Assembly: GCA_963678465.1 (NCBI GenBank)
Contig: OY782858.1
Location: forward strand, 2,294,001-2,358,000
Direction of reading: 5' to 3'
Origin: Paludibacter sp963678465
GTDB taxonomy: Bacteria; Bacteroidota; Bacteroidia; Bacteroidales; Paludibacteraceae
Length of the DNA: 64,000 nt
A program made the translations under genes and the position numbers. Below are positions 19,414 to 27,276 of this stretch, in pieces. Within the stretch, counting starts at the first letter, position 1. Each line of letters begins with the position of its first letter. Below the pieces are notes generated by a model. The model was given only the letters and a program-made list of their open reading frames with translations, made no database searches and was not told the origin of the DNA.

Positions 19414-20052
19414 AAATTTACATTTTGTTTATTAATCATTAATTTGCGATTTTTATTTTCGTGTTTCAATTGAAGATGAATGCAAAAATAGAACATTAAA
19501 AATTAAAAAACAAGCGATTTTGCTGACAAAGAGAAAAAATATACAAAAAAAAACTATCAAAATGATTATTTTCACTCTTAAAAAAATCAATAAACCATTT
19601 GTTTAGCTTTTGTATTGCATAAAAACAAAAACATTATATTACTGTAAATTTGGACTTTATACACATTTTTCACAAAATACTCCTATATTTATTCAACTGT
19701 AAGCTAAAGCAAGCGTTTATATGTAATTTGAAAGTTCAATTGAAAATGTAAGCCAATATTTAACTTTTAATCTTCTAAAATATTTACCAACAAACAAGAA
19801 TTACCTTCATTTTATAGTAAAATGAAAACATTTTTTAAAAACTGTAAGTTGAATTTTGAACGAACTTATAACTTTTTCGATCCAAAGATCATTCCTAAAA
19901 GGTTAATAAAACACAACAATTCGATCATTACAAATATAAGGAATCATCAAAAGCCTAAAGTAAATATAAAAGAAATCGACAAGAAGAACACAACTTTCCT
20001 CCCAGCGATTTGTTATACTATAAATTCAAATAATTAAATTCAAATAAAACTT
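19414..20052. other. Intergenic region between divergent susC and fbaA
   Basis: 639 bases, strongly AT-rich. It contains the susC promoter and leader at 19414-19530. The right part must hold the fbaA promoter, but I see no convincing TTTG/TAnnTTTG pair. A 71-codon rightward frame at 19822-20037 is Lys/Asn/Ile-rich, lacks any motif and is not called. Confidence 0.55.
19483..19530 (-). promoter_or_regulatory. Promoter of the second susC, with upstream element
   Basis: On the - strand CTTG (19514-19511), 20 bp, TATTTTTG (19490-19483) followed by CATTC. Upstream is TTTGTCAGCAAAA (19530-19518), the counterpart of the palindrome before the first susC. Layout and spacing match that promoter. Confidence 0.7.
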
Positions 20053-21132
20053 ATGGGTAAAATTTCAGATGCAGTTAAACCCGGTGTTGTTACCGGCTCC
20101 GATCTGCAATTCATTTTTAAGGTTGCTAAAGAAGCAGGATTTGCTATTCCTGCAGTGAATGTAGTAGGTTCATCGACTGTAAATGCTGTCATGGAAGCAG
20201 CCAAAGTGGCTAATGCACCGGTTATGATACAATTTTCGAACGGAGGTGCAGCTTTTAACGCAGGAAAAGGATTAAAACTTGAAGGCCAACAAGCAGCTAT
20301 ACTGGGCGCAATTGCCGGCGCCAAACACATCCACACTTTAGCCGAAGCTTACGGTGTACATGTAATACTACATACCGACCATGCGGCAAAAAAACTGCTA
20401 CCCTGGATTGATGGATTGCTGGATGCGAGTGAAAAAAACTTTGCCGAAACCGGTAAGCCTTTGTTTAGTTCACATATGCTCGATCTATCAGAAGAACCGC
20501 TCGAAGAAAATATAGAAATCAGCAAACGTTACCTCGAACGTATGAGTAAAATGGGCATGACACTCGAAATTGAATTGGGTATCACCGGCGGCGAAGAAGA
20601 TGGCGTAGACAACAGCGGTGTTGACAACAGTCTGCTTTACACTCAGCCCGAAGATGTATATTATGCTTACAAAGAATTAAGCAAGGTGTCACCTAATTTC
20701 ACTATTGCTGCTTCGTTTGGTAATGTACACGGCGTTTACAAACCCGGAAATGTAAAATTGATGCCGGTTATTCTTAAAAACTCACAGGAATATATCAAAG
20801 CAAAAGATGGCTTATCAACAGAACATCCGGTAAGTTTTGTATTCCATGGTGGCTCAGGCTCGACACACGAAGAAATTCGCGAAGCCATTGGTTATGGTGT
20901 AGTGAAAATGAATATTGACACCGACACACAATGGGCTTATTGGGATGGCGTTCGTGGTTTTGAAGCTAAAAACCGTGATTATTTACAAGGTCAAATCGGA
21001 AATCCGGAAGGTGCCGAAAAACCTAACAAGAAATTCTACGATCCACGTGTGTGGTTACGCAAGGGTGAAGAATCGTTGATTGCCCGTCTACAAGTGGCAT
21101 TTGAGGATTTGAATGCCATTAATAGCATTTAA
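20053..21132 (+). CDS. fbaA: Class II fructose-bisphosphate aldolase, subclass A
   Basis: 359 residues, the length of the FbaA (class IIA) subgroup. Zinc and substrate motifs are present: HTDHAAKKLLPW at about 110-121 (zinc ligand and catalytic Asp), LEIELGITGGEEDGVDN at about 173-189, FGNVHGVYK (zinc His) and FHGGSGS. It cleaves fructose 1,6-bisphosphate to glyceraldehyde 3-phosphate and dihydroxyacetone phosphate, or works in reverse in gluconeogenesis. It converges with a second, subclass B aldolase gene. The start ATG is the only one consistent with the family's N-terminus. Confidence 0.96.
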   Translation: MGKISDAVKPGVVTGSDLQFIFKVAKEAGFAIPAVNVVGSSTVNAVMEAAKVANAPVMIQFSNGGAAFNAGKGLKLEGQQAAILGAIAGAKHIHTLAEAYGVHVILHTDHAAKKLLPWIDGLLDASEKNFAETGKPLFSSHMLDLSEEPLEENIEISKRYLERMSKMGMTLEIELGITGGEEDGVDNSGVDNSLLYTQPEDVYYAYKELSKVSPNFTIAASFGNVHGVYKPGNVKLMPVILKNSQEYIKAKDGLSTEHPVSFVFHGGSGSTHEEIREAIGYGVVKMNIDTDTQWAYWDGVRGFEAKNRDYLQGQIGNPEGAEKPNKKFYDPRVWLRKGEESLIARLQVAFEDLNAINSI

Positions 21133-21142
21133 CTAATTAACG

Positions 21143-21170
21143 ATTGACAATTGACAGTTGACAGTTGACA
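21143..21170 (+). repeat. Heptamer repeat (A/G)TTGACA, four copies
   Basis: Four tandem 7-bp units (two ATTGACA, two GTTGACA) start 11 bp after the fbaA stop. Short heptamer arrays of this type are frequent in intergenic DNA; no function is evident. Confidence 0.8.
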
Positions 21171-21191
21171 ATTAAAGATATTTATAAAATA

Positions 21192-21225
21192 AAAAAGGTC
21201 GTTTCAGTTAAGAAACGACCTTTTT
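21192..21225. terminator. Bidirectional terminator between the two aldolase genes
   Basis: A perfect 14-bp stem (21192-21205 with 21212-21225) with a 6-base loop, A-run on the left and T-run on the right. It serves fbaA from the left and the second aldolase gene from the right. Confidence 0.9.
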
Positions 21226-21248
21226 ATTTGTAATTGTAAATCGGAAAT

Positions 21249-22241
21249 TTATGCTTTTCCTGCACTACCCAATACATTTACTGTTTTGTGGGCATACAAT
21301 TTTTTCAATTCATCACGAGCTGGTCCTAAGTATTTACGTGGATCGAATTCGCCTGGCTTGGTAGCCATTACTTCGCGAACGGCAGCTGTCATTGCCAAAC
21401 GTCCGTCTGAATCGATATTAATTTTACATACAGCCGAACTAGCAGCACGACGCAATTGTTCTTCGGGAATACCGATTGAATCCTTCAGATCGCCACCGTA
21501 TTTATTGATAGTAGCCACATATTCCTGTGGAACAGAAGAAGAACCGTGTAATACGATAGGGAATCCGGGAATTTGTGCCTCAATTGCTTCGAGGATGTCG
21601 AAACGCAATGGTGGTGGAACAAGAATTCCGTTTTCGTCGCGTGTACATTGAGCAGGCGTAAATTTGTTAGCACCATGAGAAGTACCAATTGAAATAGCCA
21701 ATGAATCGACTCCGGTACGGGTAACGAAATCGATTACTTCTTCAGGTTGAGTATAAGTATGGTGTTCGGCCACTACATCGTCTTCAACGCCTGCCAACAC
21801 GCCAAGTTCGCCTTCGACACTTACATTGTGCGAGTGAGCGTATTCAACCACTTTTTTAGTAAGGGCAATGTTTTCTTCGTAAGGAAGGTGCGAACCATCG
21901 ATCATAACCGAAGAGAAACCTGAGTCGATACAGTTTTTGCAAAGTTCGAAGCTATCGCCATGATCGAGGTGCAAAACAACAGGAATGTTACAACCCAACT
22001 CTTTTGCATATTCCACAGCACCCTGCGCCAGGAAACGAAGCAAAGTTTGATTGGCATATTTGCGTGCGCCACTCGACACCTGAAGAATAACAGGCGATTT
22101 TGTTTCGACACAAGCAGCTATGATCGCCTGCATCTGCTCAAGGTTATTAAAATTGAAAGCAGGAATAGCGTATTTGCCTTCAATCGCTTTTTTGAATAAG
22201 TCATTAGTATTGACCAATCCAAGTTCTGAATAATGTACCAT
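21249..22241 (-). CDS. fba: Class II fructose-bisphosphate aldolase, subclass B
   Basis: 330 residues. Motifs: LHLDHGDSFE at about 92-101 (catalytic Asp and zinc His), GELGVLAGVEDD at about 139-150, SIGTSHGANK (zinc His), and LHGSSSVP, in the pattern of the class IIB group that includes most Bacteroides aldolases and the related tagatose-bisphosphate enzymes. It shares little with the adjacent FbaA beyond the common fold. The AT-rich leader carries a TACTTTTG -7 box at 22284-22277. Most likely the main glycolytic aldolase; tagatose-bisphosphate activity cannot be excluded. Confidence 0.94.
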   Translation of the reverse strand: MVHYSELGLVNTNDLFKKAIEGKYAIPAFNFNNLEQMQAIIAACVETKSPVILQVSSGARKYANQTLLRFLAQGAVEYAKELGCNIPVVLHLDHGDSFELCKNCIDSGFSSVMIDGSHLPYEENIALTKKVVEYAHSHNVSVEGELGVLAGVEDDVVAEHHTYTQPEEVIDFVTRTGVDSLAISIGTSHGANKFTPAQCTRDENGILVPPPLRFDILEAIEAQIPGFPIVLHGSSSVPQEYVATINKYGGDLKDSIGIPEEQLRRAASSAVCKINIDSDGRLAMTAAVREVMATKPGEFDPRKYLGPARDELKKLYAHKTVNVLGSAGKA

Positions 22242-22436
22242 ATTGATTGATAATTTATTGATTGATAATTTGACTGCAAAAGTACTATTTTTTTATTAAT
22301 TATAAAAAGAAACACCCTTGCTGAACGATAAAATGTAAGATATTTTAAACAAATAAAATAAATGATGTTTTTTTGCATATTTAAGCACTGTTTATAAGAA
22401 ACTTGCACCTAAACCCGAAAAAAAAACTCCGATGCA

Positions 22437-22467
22437 CTTGCATATGATTAATGATTTTATAACTTTG
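22437..22467 (+). promoter_or_regulatory. Candidate promoter of mscL
   Basis: CTTG at 22437-22440, 19 bp, TAACTTTG at 22460-22467, matching the Bacteroidetes consensus with one -33 mismatch. Transcription would begin about 40 bp before the mscL start. Confidence 0.6.
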
Positions 22468-22514
22468 TGGCGACTTAAATTGAATTTTTGTATTAATTTA
22501 AAAAGAATTATGCC

Positions 22515-22940
22515 ATGGGATTATTGAAAGAGTTTAAAGAATTTGCCATGCGTGGCAATGTAATTGATTTAGCAGTAGGTGTGATTATTGGTGGCGCTTT
22601 CGGAAAAATCATTGCTTCGTTGGTAGCCGATGTGATTATGCCTCCTATTGGTTTGTTGGTTGGCGGCGTTAACTTCACCGATTTAAAATGGGAAATGAAA
22701 GGCGCTGAAATCGTTGACGGCGTAGAAAAAGCAGCAGTCACAATGAATTACGGCAATTTCCTGCAGGTAAGTTTTGACTTCATCATTGTCGCCTTTTGTA
22801 TCTTTTTGTTCATTAAAGGTATGAACAGGTTAAGTACAAAGAAAGCAGAAGCCCCTGCAGCACCCGCACCTCCTCCTGCTCCTTCGAAAGAAGAGCTTTT
22901 ACTTGCCGAAATCCGGGATTTACTGAAAGAAAAAAAATAA
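22515..22940 (+). CDS. mscL: Large-conductance mechanosensitive channel MscL
   Basis: 141 residues, normal for MscL. The N-terminal helix and first membrane segment read FAMRGNVIDLAVGVIIGGAF, and VADVIMPPIG is the conserved end of that helix. The second membrane segment is about residues 84-104, then a Pro/Ala-rich linker and the cytoplasmic helix (EEILLAEIRDLL-type). The homopentamer opens under membrane tension to release solutes during osmotic downshock. A second ATG five bases upstream is out of frame. Single gene with its own promoter and terminator. Confidence 0.96.
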   Translation: MGLLKEFKEFAMRGNVIDLAVGVIIGGAFGKIIASLVADVIMPPIGLLVGGVNFTDLKWEMKGAEIVDGVEKAAVTMNYGNFLQVSFDFIIVAFCIFLFIKGMNRLSTKKAEAPAAPAPPPAPSKEELLLAEIRDLLKEKK

Positions 22941-22956
22941 GAACTTTTGTTATGTA

Positions 22957-23008
22957 AAAAAGCACTGAAAAACGCTGTAAAAAACATCAGTGTTTTTCAG
23001 TGCTTTTT
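22957..23008 (+). terminator. Terminator of mscL
   Basis: A perfect 17-bp stem (22957-22973 with 22992-23008) whose right arm ends in five T, followed by more T-rich sequence. Loop of 18 bases. Confidence 0.85.
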
Positions 23009-23146
23009 GTTTTGTTTTTTAGTTATAATAATTTACAAGCCACAAAACAAAAACACCCAAGCTGCTTTGCAAAACACAGAAAAGAAAATCCGTCTGTTAT
23101 TTAAACCATTTTCATCGGGAAAATGGGATAAGTTGGTCGATTTTTG

Positions 23147-23178
23147 TTTGCATCAGCATTCGGGGTGCTCTATTTTTG
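23147..23178 (+). promoter_or_regulatory. Promoter of the LiaF-like / LytTR operon
   Basis: TTTG (23147-23150), 20 bp, TATTTTTG (23171-23178), a full match to both consensus boxes. It overlaps the longer open frame starting at 23144 and so fixes the true start at 23207. Confidence 0.7.
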
Positions 23179-23206
23179 CATCATAATTTTTAAAAAACAT
23201 ATTTTT

Positions 23207-23986
23207 ATGCAAAATGAAATAAAAAACTCGTTTCGTTCGGGTTACACAAAAGGATTAGGGTTTGGACTATTGCTTATGCTTATCGGCATTGTTTTTTTGG
23301 GCGTAAATTTTGGGTTTGTAACCCATGAAGCAAGACATATATTAATATCGTGGCCCATGCTACTGATTGTGATTGGCACTTTCAATATCATAAAGAAACG
23401 CAATTTTTCTGCCACAATATTAATTATCATTGGTGGATTTTTTCTTATCCCAAGAATTATTGACGCCTACCCTGCCTATTTTCCCGGAATAAACGGGAAC
23501 TTTACACACACTTACTGGCCGTTGTTGCTCATAGCGGCAGGCATACTATTAATTGTGAGCAAACTGATTGGCCGGAATTATGGATTTGCCGATTACAAGG
23601 ATTTCGACTATAAACACCATCAAAAACATCATCATTACAAAACCAACAACAGCAATGGTTTTTCTAAAAACAGCATTTTCGGCTCCGGCGAACATATTGT
23701 TTTGGATCCCGAATTTAAGGGTGGTGAATTGAATGCTGTTTTCGGAGGAATTACGCTCGATTTACGCAAAACAAATTTAGCCGAAGGCGAAACCATACTT
23801 GAAATTAACGCTGTTTTCGGAGGCGTAACCATAATAGTACCGCCCGAGTGGCTCGTTGAGACGCATTTGGATGCCGTATTTGGCGGTTTCGAAGATAAAC
23901 GTTTTAAACTGGATGCTATAGATTCGAGCAAAAAACTTGTTATCGTTGGTGCATGTGTATTTGGAGGCGGGGAACTGAGAGACTAA
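23207..23986 (+). CDS. LiaF-like membrane protein (cell-envelope stress family)
   Basis: 259 residues from the ATG at 23207; the frame's first ATG at 23144 overlaps the promoter. Four hydrophobic segments fill about residues 13-125, in the pattern of the LiaI/LiaF transmembrane domain. A His-rich cytoplasmic stretch (KHHQKHHHY) follows. The C-terminal domain (about 160-259) has the three-fold repeated AVFGG of the LiaF C-terminal / cell wall-active antibiotics response family. LiaF restrains envelope-stress two-component systems in Firmicutes. Here a LytTR regulator follows after 43 bp, so the pair may form a membrane-linked regulatory unit; that is inference. Confidence 0.85.
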   Translation: MQNEIKNSFRSGYTKGLGFGLLLMLIGIVFLGVNFGFVTHEARHILISWPMLLIVIGTFNIIKKRNFSATILIIIGGFFLIPRIIDAYPAYFPGINGNFTHTYWPLLLIAAGILLIVSKLIGRNYGFADYKDFDYKHHQKHHHYKTNNSNGFSKNSIFGSGEHIVLDPEFKGGELNAVFGGITLDLRKTNLAEGETILEINAVFGGVTIIVPPEWLVETHLDAVFGGFEDKRFKLDAIDSSKKLVIVGACVFGGGELRD

Positions 23987-24029
23987 ACATAGGAATTCTC
24001 TTTTTTTAAGTAATTCTAACAACAAACCT

Positions 24030-24866
24030 ATGTTTCAGTCGTACTTTGATAAAAACTTCAGATTCTGGCAGTATTTAGTGCTGTGGTGCCTGTTTGCAGT
24101 GCTGCAAAGCGTTTGCTATCTTTCATTCGTACCACAGCCAGCTGCTATTATTTTCGCAGATGCATCAGCACATGCATTTATTTACGCTGTCATTGGCATA
24201 CTCTTGTGGAGTGTGATCAGGTACGGTAATTTCGGAGCGCTCCCCAGCTTTCAGCGAACCATTAACTACGCTGCGCTTGCCATACTGTTTATAGTTATCA
24301 ACGAAGGCGCCGGATATAGTATCCAATGGTTGATGGGAGATGAAATACTGAAAAGCTTTCAGCCCTATATTTATCTGAGGGGATTCATTTCGGTGTTGGT
24401 GTATTATGCCATGGTGCAATATTTCCGCTACCGGCTTTTAAGAGAAACCGAACAGGAAACTGAACCTGAAACCACTATGCCTGTAATAGCAAGCGTAACA
24501 ACCGAAGCAACTGAGTCGGAAACTGAAACGACAGAAAAGCTTGAACGAATAGCGGTAAAGAGCGGACAAAAAATTCATGTAATAATGATCCCCGACATTG
24601 TTTATCTGCAAGCCGATGGCGATTACGTGCTTATATTTACAATGACCGGCAAGTACCTGAAAGAACAAACCATGAAATACTTCGAGGAACATCTACCGAC
24701 AACTCAGTTTGCAAGGGTACATCGCTCCTGTATCGTCAACCTCGAAGCCATTTCGCGCATTGAACTTTACGAGAAGCAAAGTCAGCAACTGACTCTTAAA
24801 AATGGTCATCAGATAAAAACAAGTCAGGCAGGATACAAGTTGCTCAGACAGAAACTGAATTTGTAA
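24030..24866 (+). CDS. Membrane-anchored LytTR-family transcriptional regulator
   Basis: 278 residues. Four membrane helices occupy about residues 14-132, then a Glu/Thr-rich linker (about 140-172) leads to a LytTR DNA-binding domain (about 178-276). Its signatures are DIVYLQADGDYV, FARVHRSCIVNLEAI and GHQIKTSQAGYKLLRQ. There is no receiver domain, so it is not a classical response regulator: the membrane part would sense or be held by a partner such as the LiaF-like protein encoded 43 bp upstream. LytTR sites are pairs of short direct repeats; none was identified. The repeats at 24871-25226 begin 4 bp after its stop codon. Confidence 0.88.
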   Translation: MFQSYFDKNFRFWQYLVLWCLFAVLQSVCYLSFVPQPAAIIFADASAHAFIYAVIGILLWSVIRYGNFGALPSFQRTINYAALAILFIVINEGAGYSIQWLMGDEILKSFQPYIYLRGFISVLVYYAMVQYFRYRLLRETEQETEPETTMPVIASVTTEATESETETTEKLERIAVKSGQKIHVIMIPDIVYLQADGDYVLIFTMTGKYLKEQTMKYFEEHLPTTQFARVHRSCIVNLEAISRIELYEKQSQQLTLKNGHQIKTSQAGYKLLRQKLNL

Positions 24867-24870
24867 AAAA

Positions 24871-24938
24871 GGTTTCGGGTTTCGGGTTTTGAGTTTCGGG
24901 TTTCGGGTTTCGGGTTTCGGGTTTCGGGTTTCGGGTTC
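24871..24938 (+). repeat. Telomere-like heptamer tract GGTTTCG
   Basis: Nine tandem 7-bp units of GGTTTCG, seven of them perfect and two with single changes (GGTTTTG, AGTTTCG). Two further units lie at about 24973-24986. The tract begins 4 bp after the LytTR stop codon. Such units expand and contract by slippage. Confidence 0.9.
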
Positions 24939-24993
24939 ACTCCTTGATTTTCAGCCTTGTGAATATTCCAGCGTTTCGGGTTTCGAGGTACTT

Positions 24994-25226
24994 CTCCGCC
25001 GATCCTTTTTACTACTCAGGAGTACTTAATTTGTACTCCGCCGATCCTTTTTACTGCTCCGGAGTACTTATTTTGTACTGCGTCGATCCTTTTTACTACC
25101 CGAGAGTACTTAATTTGTACTCCGTCGATCCTTTTTACTACCCGAGAGTACTTAATTTGTACTCCATCGATCCTTTTTACTACTACCGAGTACTTAATTT
25201 GTACTCCGTCGATCCTTTTTTGTACT
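24994..25226 (+). repeat. 42-bp tandem repeat array with internal palindrome
   Basis: Five full 42-bp units start at 24994, 25036, 25078, 25120 and 25162, with a partial sixth from 25204. Each unit begins CTCCGYCGATCCTTTTTAC (third unit CTGCG, fifth CTCCA) and each unit junction forms the hairpin GAGTAC-TTAATTT-GTACTC. The period is a multiple of three, so both strands stay open and would encode 14-residue repeats. There are no variable spacers, so it is not a CRISPR array. Confidence 0.92.
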
Positions 25227-25347
25227 CCACAGCCTGACACGCCGGATTATAATAACAGGAAACTATCCATATAAAGTAAAAATGTTGTATTTTTGTTTTT
25301 TTACAATACAATTCCACTAACAAGTAATTCAAACAAACTCATATTAT

Positions 25348-25875
25348 ATGAAAAAATACTTATTTCTTCTCTTAATTATTATTCCATTTCTATCGGGTTG
25401 CGAAAAGATTCAAGAACTTACAAAAGTCGATTTTCCTTTTTCGCAAAGCGTAACCATTCCCCCCATTCCAATAGTAGGCATACCCTTAACAGTTTCGACA
25501 CCTGATATGGAAGCTAATGTGGACAGCATATTGAACGCGTATAATTTAGAGACTAAAAATATTGATGGAGTCACGCTTAAAAATCTTAAACTTACCCTTA
25601 GCGCACCTTCGGACGGAGATCTTAGTTTTATCGATGACATTGAAGTGTACATAAGTGCTTCGGGGCTCGACAAAGTAAAAATTGCTTCAGCCGAAAATGT
25701 AGGTGATGTCTCAACCCTGGATTTGAAAGTAGCAAATGCAAATTTGAAGGAGTATTTGCTTAAAGATAAGTTCTCGCTTCAGTTTAAAGCCGCCACCGAT
25801 GAACCGACAGTGGTAGAATACAAGATAAAAATTGACATGACAGTAACCTTCGACCTGAAAATCTTAGGATTATAA
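25348..25875 (+). CDS. Small lipoprotein of unknown function
   Basis: 175 residues; type II signal peptide with lipobox LSGC (Cys about residue 18) followed by EKIQE. The mature part is predicted beta-rich, with a hydrophobic Pro/Ile segment (about 38-50) and a long region of alternating hydrophobic residues ending TVTFDLKILGL. I do not recognise the family; the pattern is reminiscent of beta-sandwich lipoproteins but no motif settles it. It stands alone between the repeat array and a terminator. The weak acidic content after the Cys leaves open whether it faces the periplasm or the surface. Confidence 0.7.
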   Translation: MKKYLFLLLIIIPFLSGCEKIQELTKVDFPFSQSVTIPPIPIVGIPLTVSTPDMEANVDSILNAYNLETKNIDGVTLKNLKLTLSAPSDGDLSFIDDIEVYISASGLDKVKIASAENVGDVSTLDLKVANANLKEYLLKDKFSLQFKAATDEPTVVEYKIKIDMTVTFDLKILGL

Positions 25876-25932
25876 AAATCAAATCAGGTCGTTACCGTAA
25901 ATTCAACAATAGTACCAGACACCTAATAAACA

Positions 25933-25963
25933 GAAAAGTGCGTATAAAAACGCACTTTTCTTA
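25933..25963 (+). terminator. Terminator after the small lipoprotein gene
   Basis: A 10-bp perfect stem (GAAAAGTGCG at 25933-25942 with its complement at 25951-25960), 8-base loop, T-rich end. Confidence 0.75.
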
Positions 25964-26062
25964 GGCTGTAACTTTCCTGCTTTGGCCGGAACTTTTATTA
26001 AATAGTTTTTTTGTTCTACTTATTATAGAATTAAGCTGACTTATATTAATGGATGAACGGCA

Positions 26063-26650
26063 CTATAACCGAATACCAAGTCCGGCTTCAAATCCGTGTT
26101 GGACTATTGCACTTTTTTCGGATGCAGTAGCAAAAATCTGATAACCAATATTTAGCGAAACGTTTTTGATATTAAAAACTAAACCACAACCGGATTTTGA
26201 GCCTAATGCTGTGAAATTTGATTCTTTGCTGTACAATAATAATTTTTGATTACTATCCCACTGAAGAATATCATCATGGAAACTAAAAACACCAACTCCA
26301 AGATAAGCAGAAAATTGAATCCATTTACCACCCGATGAAATATATGGGCCAACATAAAAACCTCCACCATAAGTGGACGATTCATTAGGTTCGTTTTGAC
26401 CAGACAAATAGGTACTTCCTATCATAAATTGTGTATGACGTAATTTTGTGTCGAGCAACATTTTCAAGTCAATTCCTCCCAGCATCCAGGTAGGTTCAGG
26501 ATAAAGCTCCACATCATTTACACTTGGCACTTGCAGGGCATTCGACATTGCATAGCTTGCAATAAATTTGATATTTTTATCTTTTGTCTGGCAAAATAGG
26601 TTCGCCGAAACTGACAAAAAAAGCATTAAAACACATAATTTCATTTTCAT
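26063..26650 (-). CDS. Small outer-membrane beta-barrel protein of unknown function
   Basis: 195 residues with a signal peptide (cleavage near NLFCQTK, residue 21). The rest alternates Gly/aromatic strands typical of an 8- to 10-strand barrel, ending GFEAGLGIRL. The general pattern is that of Bacteroidetes outer-membrane barrel domain proteins, but no specific family is recognised. A second ATG two codons in, at 26644, is an equally good start. An inverted repeat (26681-26710) lies 30 bp upstream. No neighbour is within operon distance. Confidence 0.65.
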   Translation of the reverse strand: MKMKLCVLMLFLSVSANLFCQTKDKNIKFIASYAMSNALQVPSVNDVELYPEPTWMLGGIDLKMLLDTKLRHTQFMIGSTYLSGQNEPNESSTYGGGFYVGPYISSGGKWIQFSAYLGVGVFSFHDDILQWDSNQKLLLYSKESNFTALGSKSGCGLVFNIKNVSLNIGYQIFATASEKSAIVQHGFEAGLGIRL

Positions 26651-26680
26651 AGCATGTATATTTTATTTGTTTAGTAGGGT

Positions 26681-26710
26681 GTACTTGTCCGGCCTTTGCA
26701 ATACAAGTAC
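26681..26710. repeat. Inverted repeat upstream of the barrel gene
   Basis: GTACTTGT at 26681-26688 is repeated in inverted form (ACAAGTAC) at 26703-26710, with a 14-base spacer. It starts 30 bp before the barrel gene and could be an operator or a leader hairpin. Confidence 0.6.
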
Positions 26711-27242
26711 ATTTGAATTTATTTCCGTTTTCTTGCCTCTACTTTTTTTCAAAACTAAAAACATTATTAACTTGTCTCCATCTTGTTTGTCATTTTTTTT
26801 TACAAATTATTCGTTTTAATGAAATAGCAAAAAATATATTTGATTTATACTCAATTGTAATTTTAATTGTAAAGTTTATCGGTAATGGCCGTCGAGCCAA
26901 TAGAGTCGATCTCGATCGGTTGTTTTGTAGTACTAATTCTCACTCTCATGAAAAAAAGTATTTCTCGAGTGTAAATTTAGAGACTTAACAATCAAGCTCC
27001 AAATTTTTAACTATAAAAAAGTAGGACAAGGCACTTTTAAATATAGCTGATTATATGCAGTTTATCGTCTGACACAAGAAAAAAAGTAGGACAAGCTATT
27101 TTTAACTATCAAAAAGCTGCGAAAAACGGGCTGAATTGAGCAGGCCCAAATGTAGTTTTTCAAAAAATATAAATGTTTGGAGGAACGAGTATAGAAAAAC
27201 TTCATACTTTTACATTTGGCTCTTTAGCAAGCCGGGGGAGAT

Positions 27243-27276
27243 AAAAAAAAGGTAAACCTTCTATGATTCACCTTTT
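27243..27276 (-). terminator. Terminator of uvrA
   Basis: On the - strand AAAGGTGAA, a loop, TTTACCTTT and eight T in all; the stem is 9 bp with one wobble. It is about 10 bp past the uvrA stop. Confidence 0.75.

Larger units (their letters stand above)
24867..25347. other. Repeat-filled intergenic region
   Basis: 481 bases between the LytTR gene and the next lipoprotein gene. About 300 of them are the heptamer tract and the 42-bp array listed separately. The rest carries a lone TATTTTTG box at 25288-25295 that could be the -7 element of the next gene, without a matching -33 box. Confidence 0.7.

Noticed and set aside
19822..20037. 71-codon rightward frame before fbaA
   Set aside because: Lys/Asn/Ile-rich, in very AT-rich DNA, no recognised motif or signal; its composition is that of the intergenic background.
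24994..25226. CRISPR-like regular repeats
   Set aside because: Units are contiguous with no variable spacers, and no cas gene is in the window.
24944..25240. Overlapping open frames on both strands (97 and 74 codons) encoding 14-residue repeats
   Set aside because: They exist only because the 42-bp DNA repeat has a period divisible by three and lacks stops; the array has hairpin structure and no signal, promoter or codon bias.
27120..27240. Possible structured small RNA upstream of the uvrA terminator
   Set aside because: Short complementary segments exist, but no known RNA family motif and no clear promoter; kept only as a weak lead.
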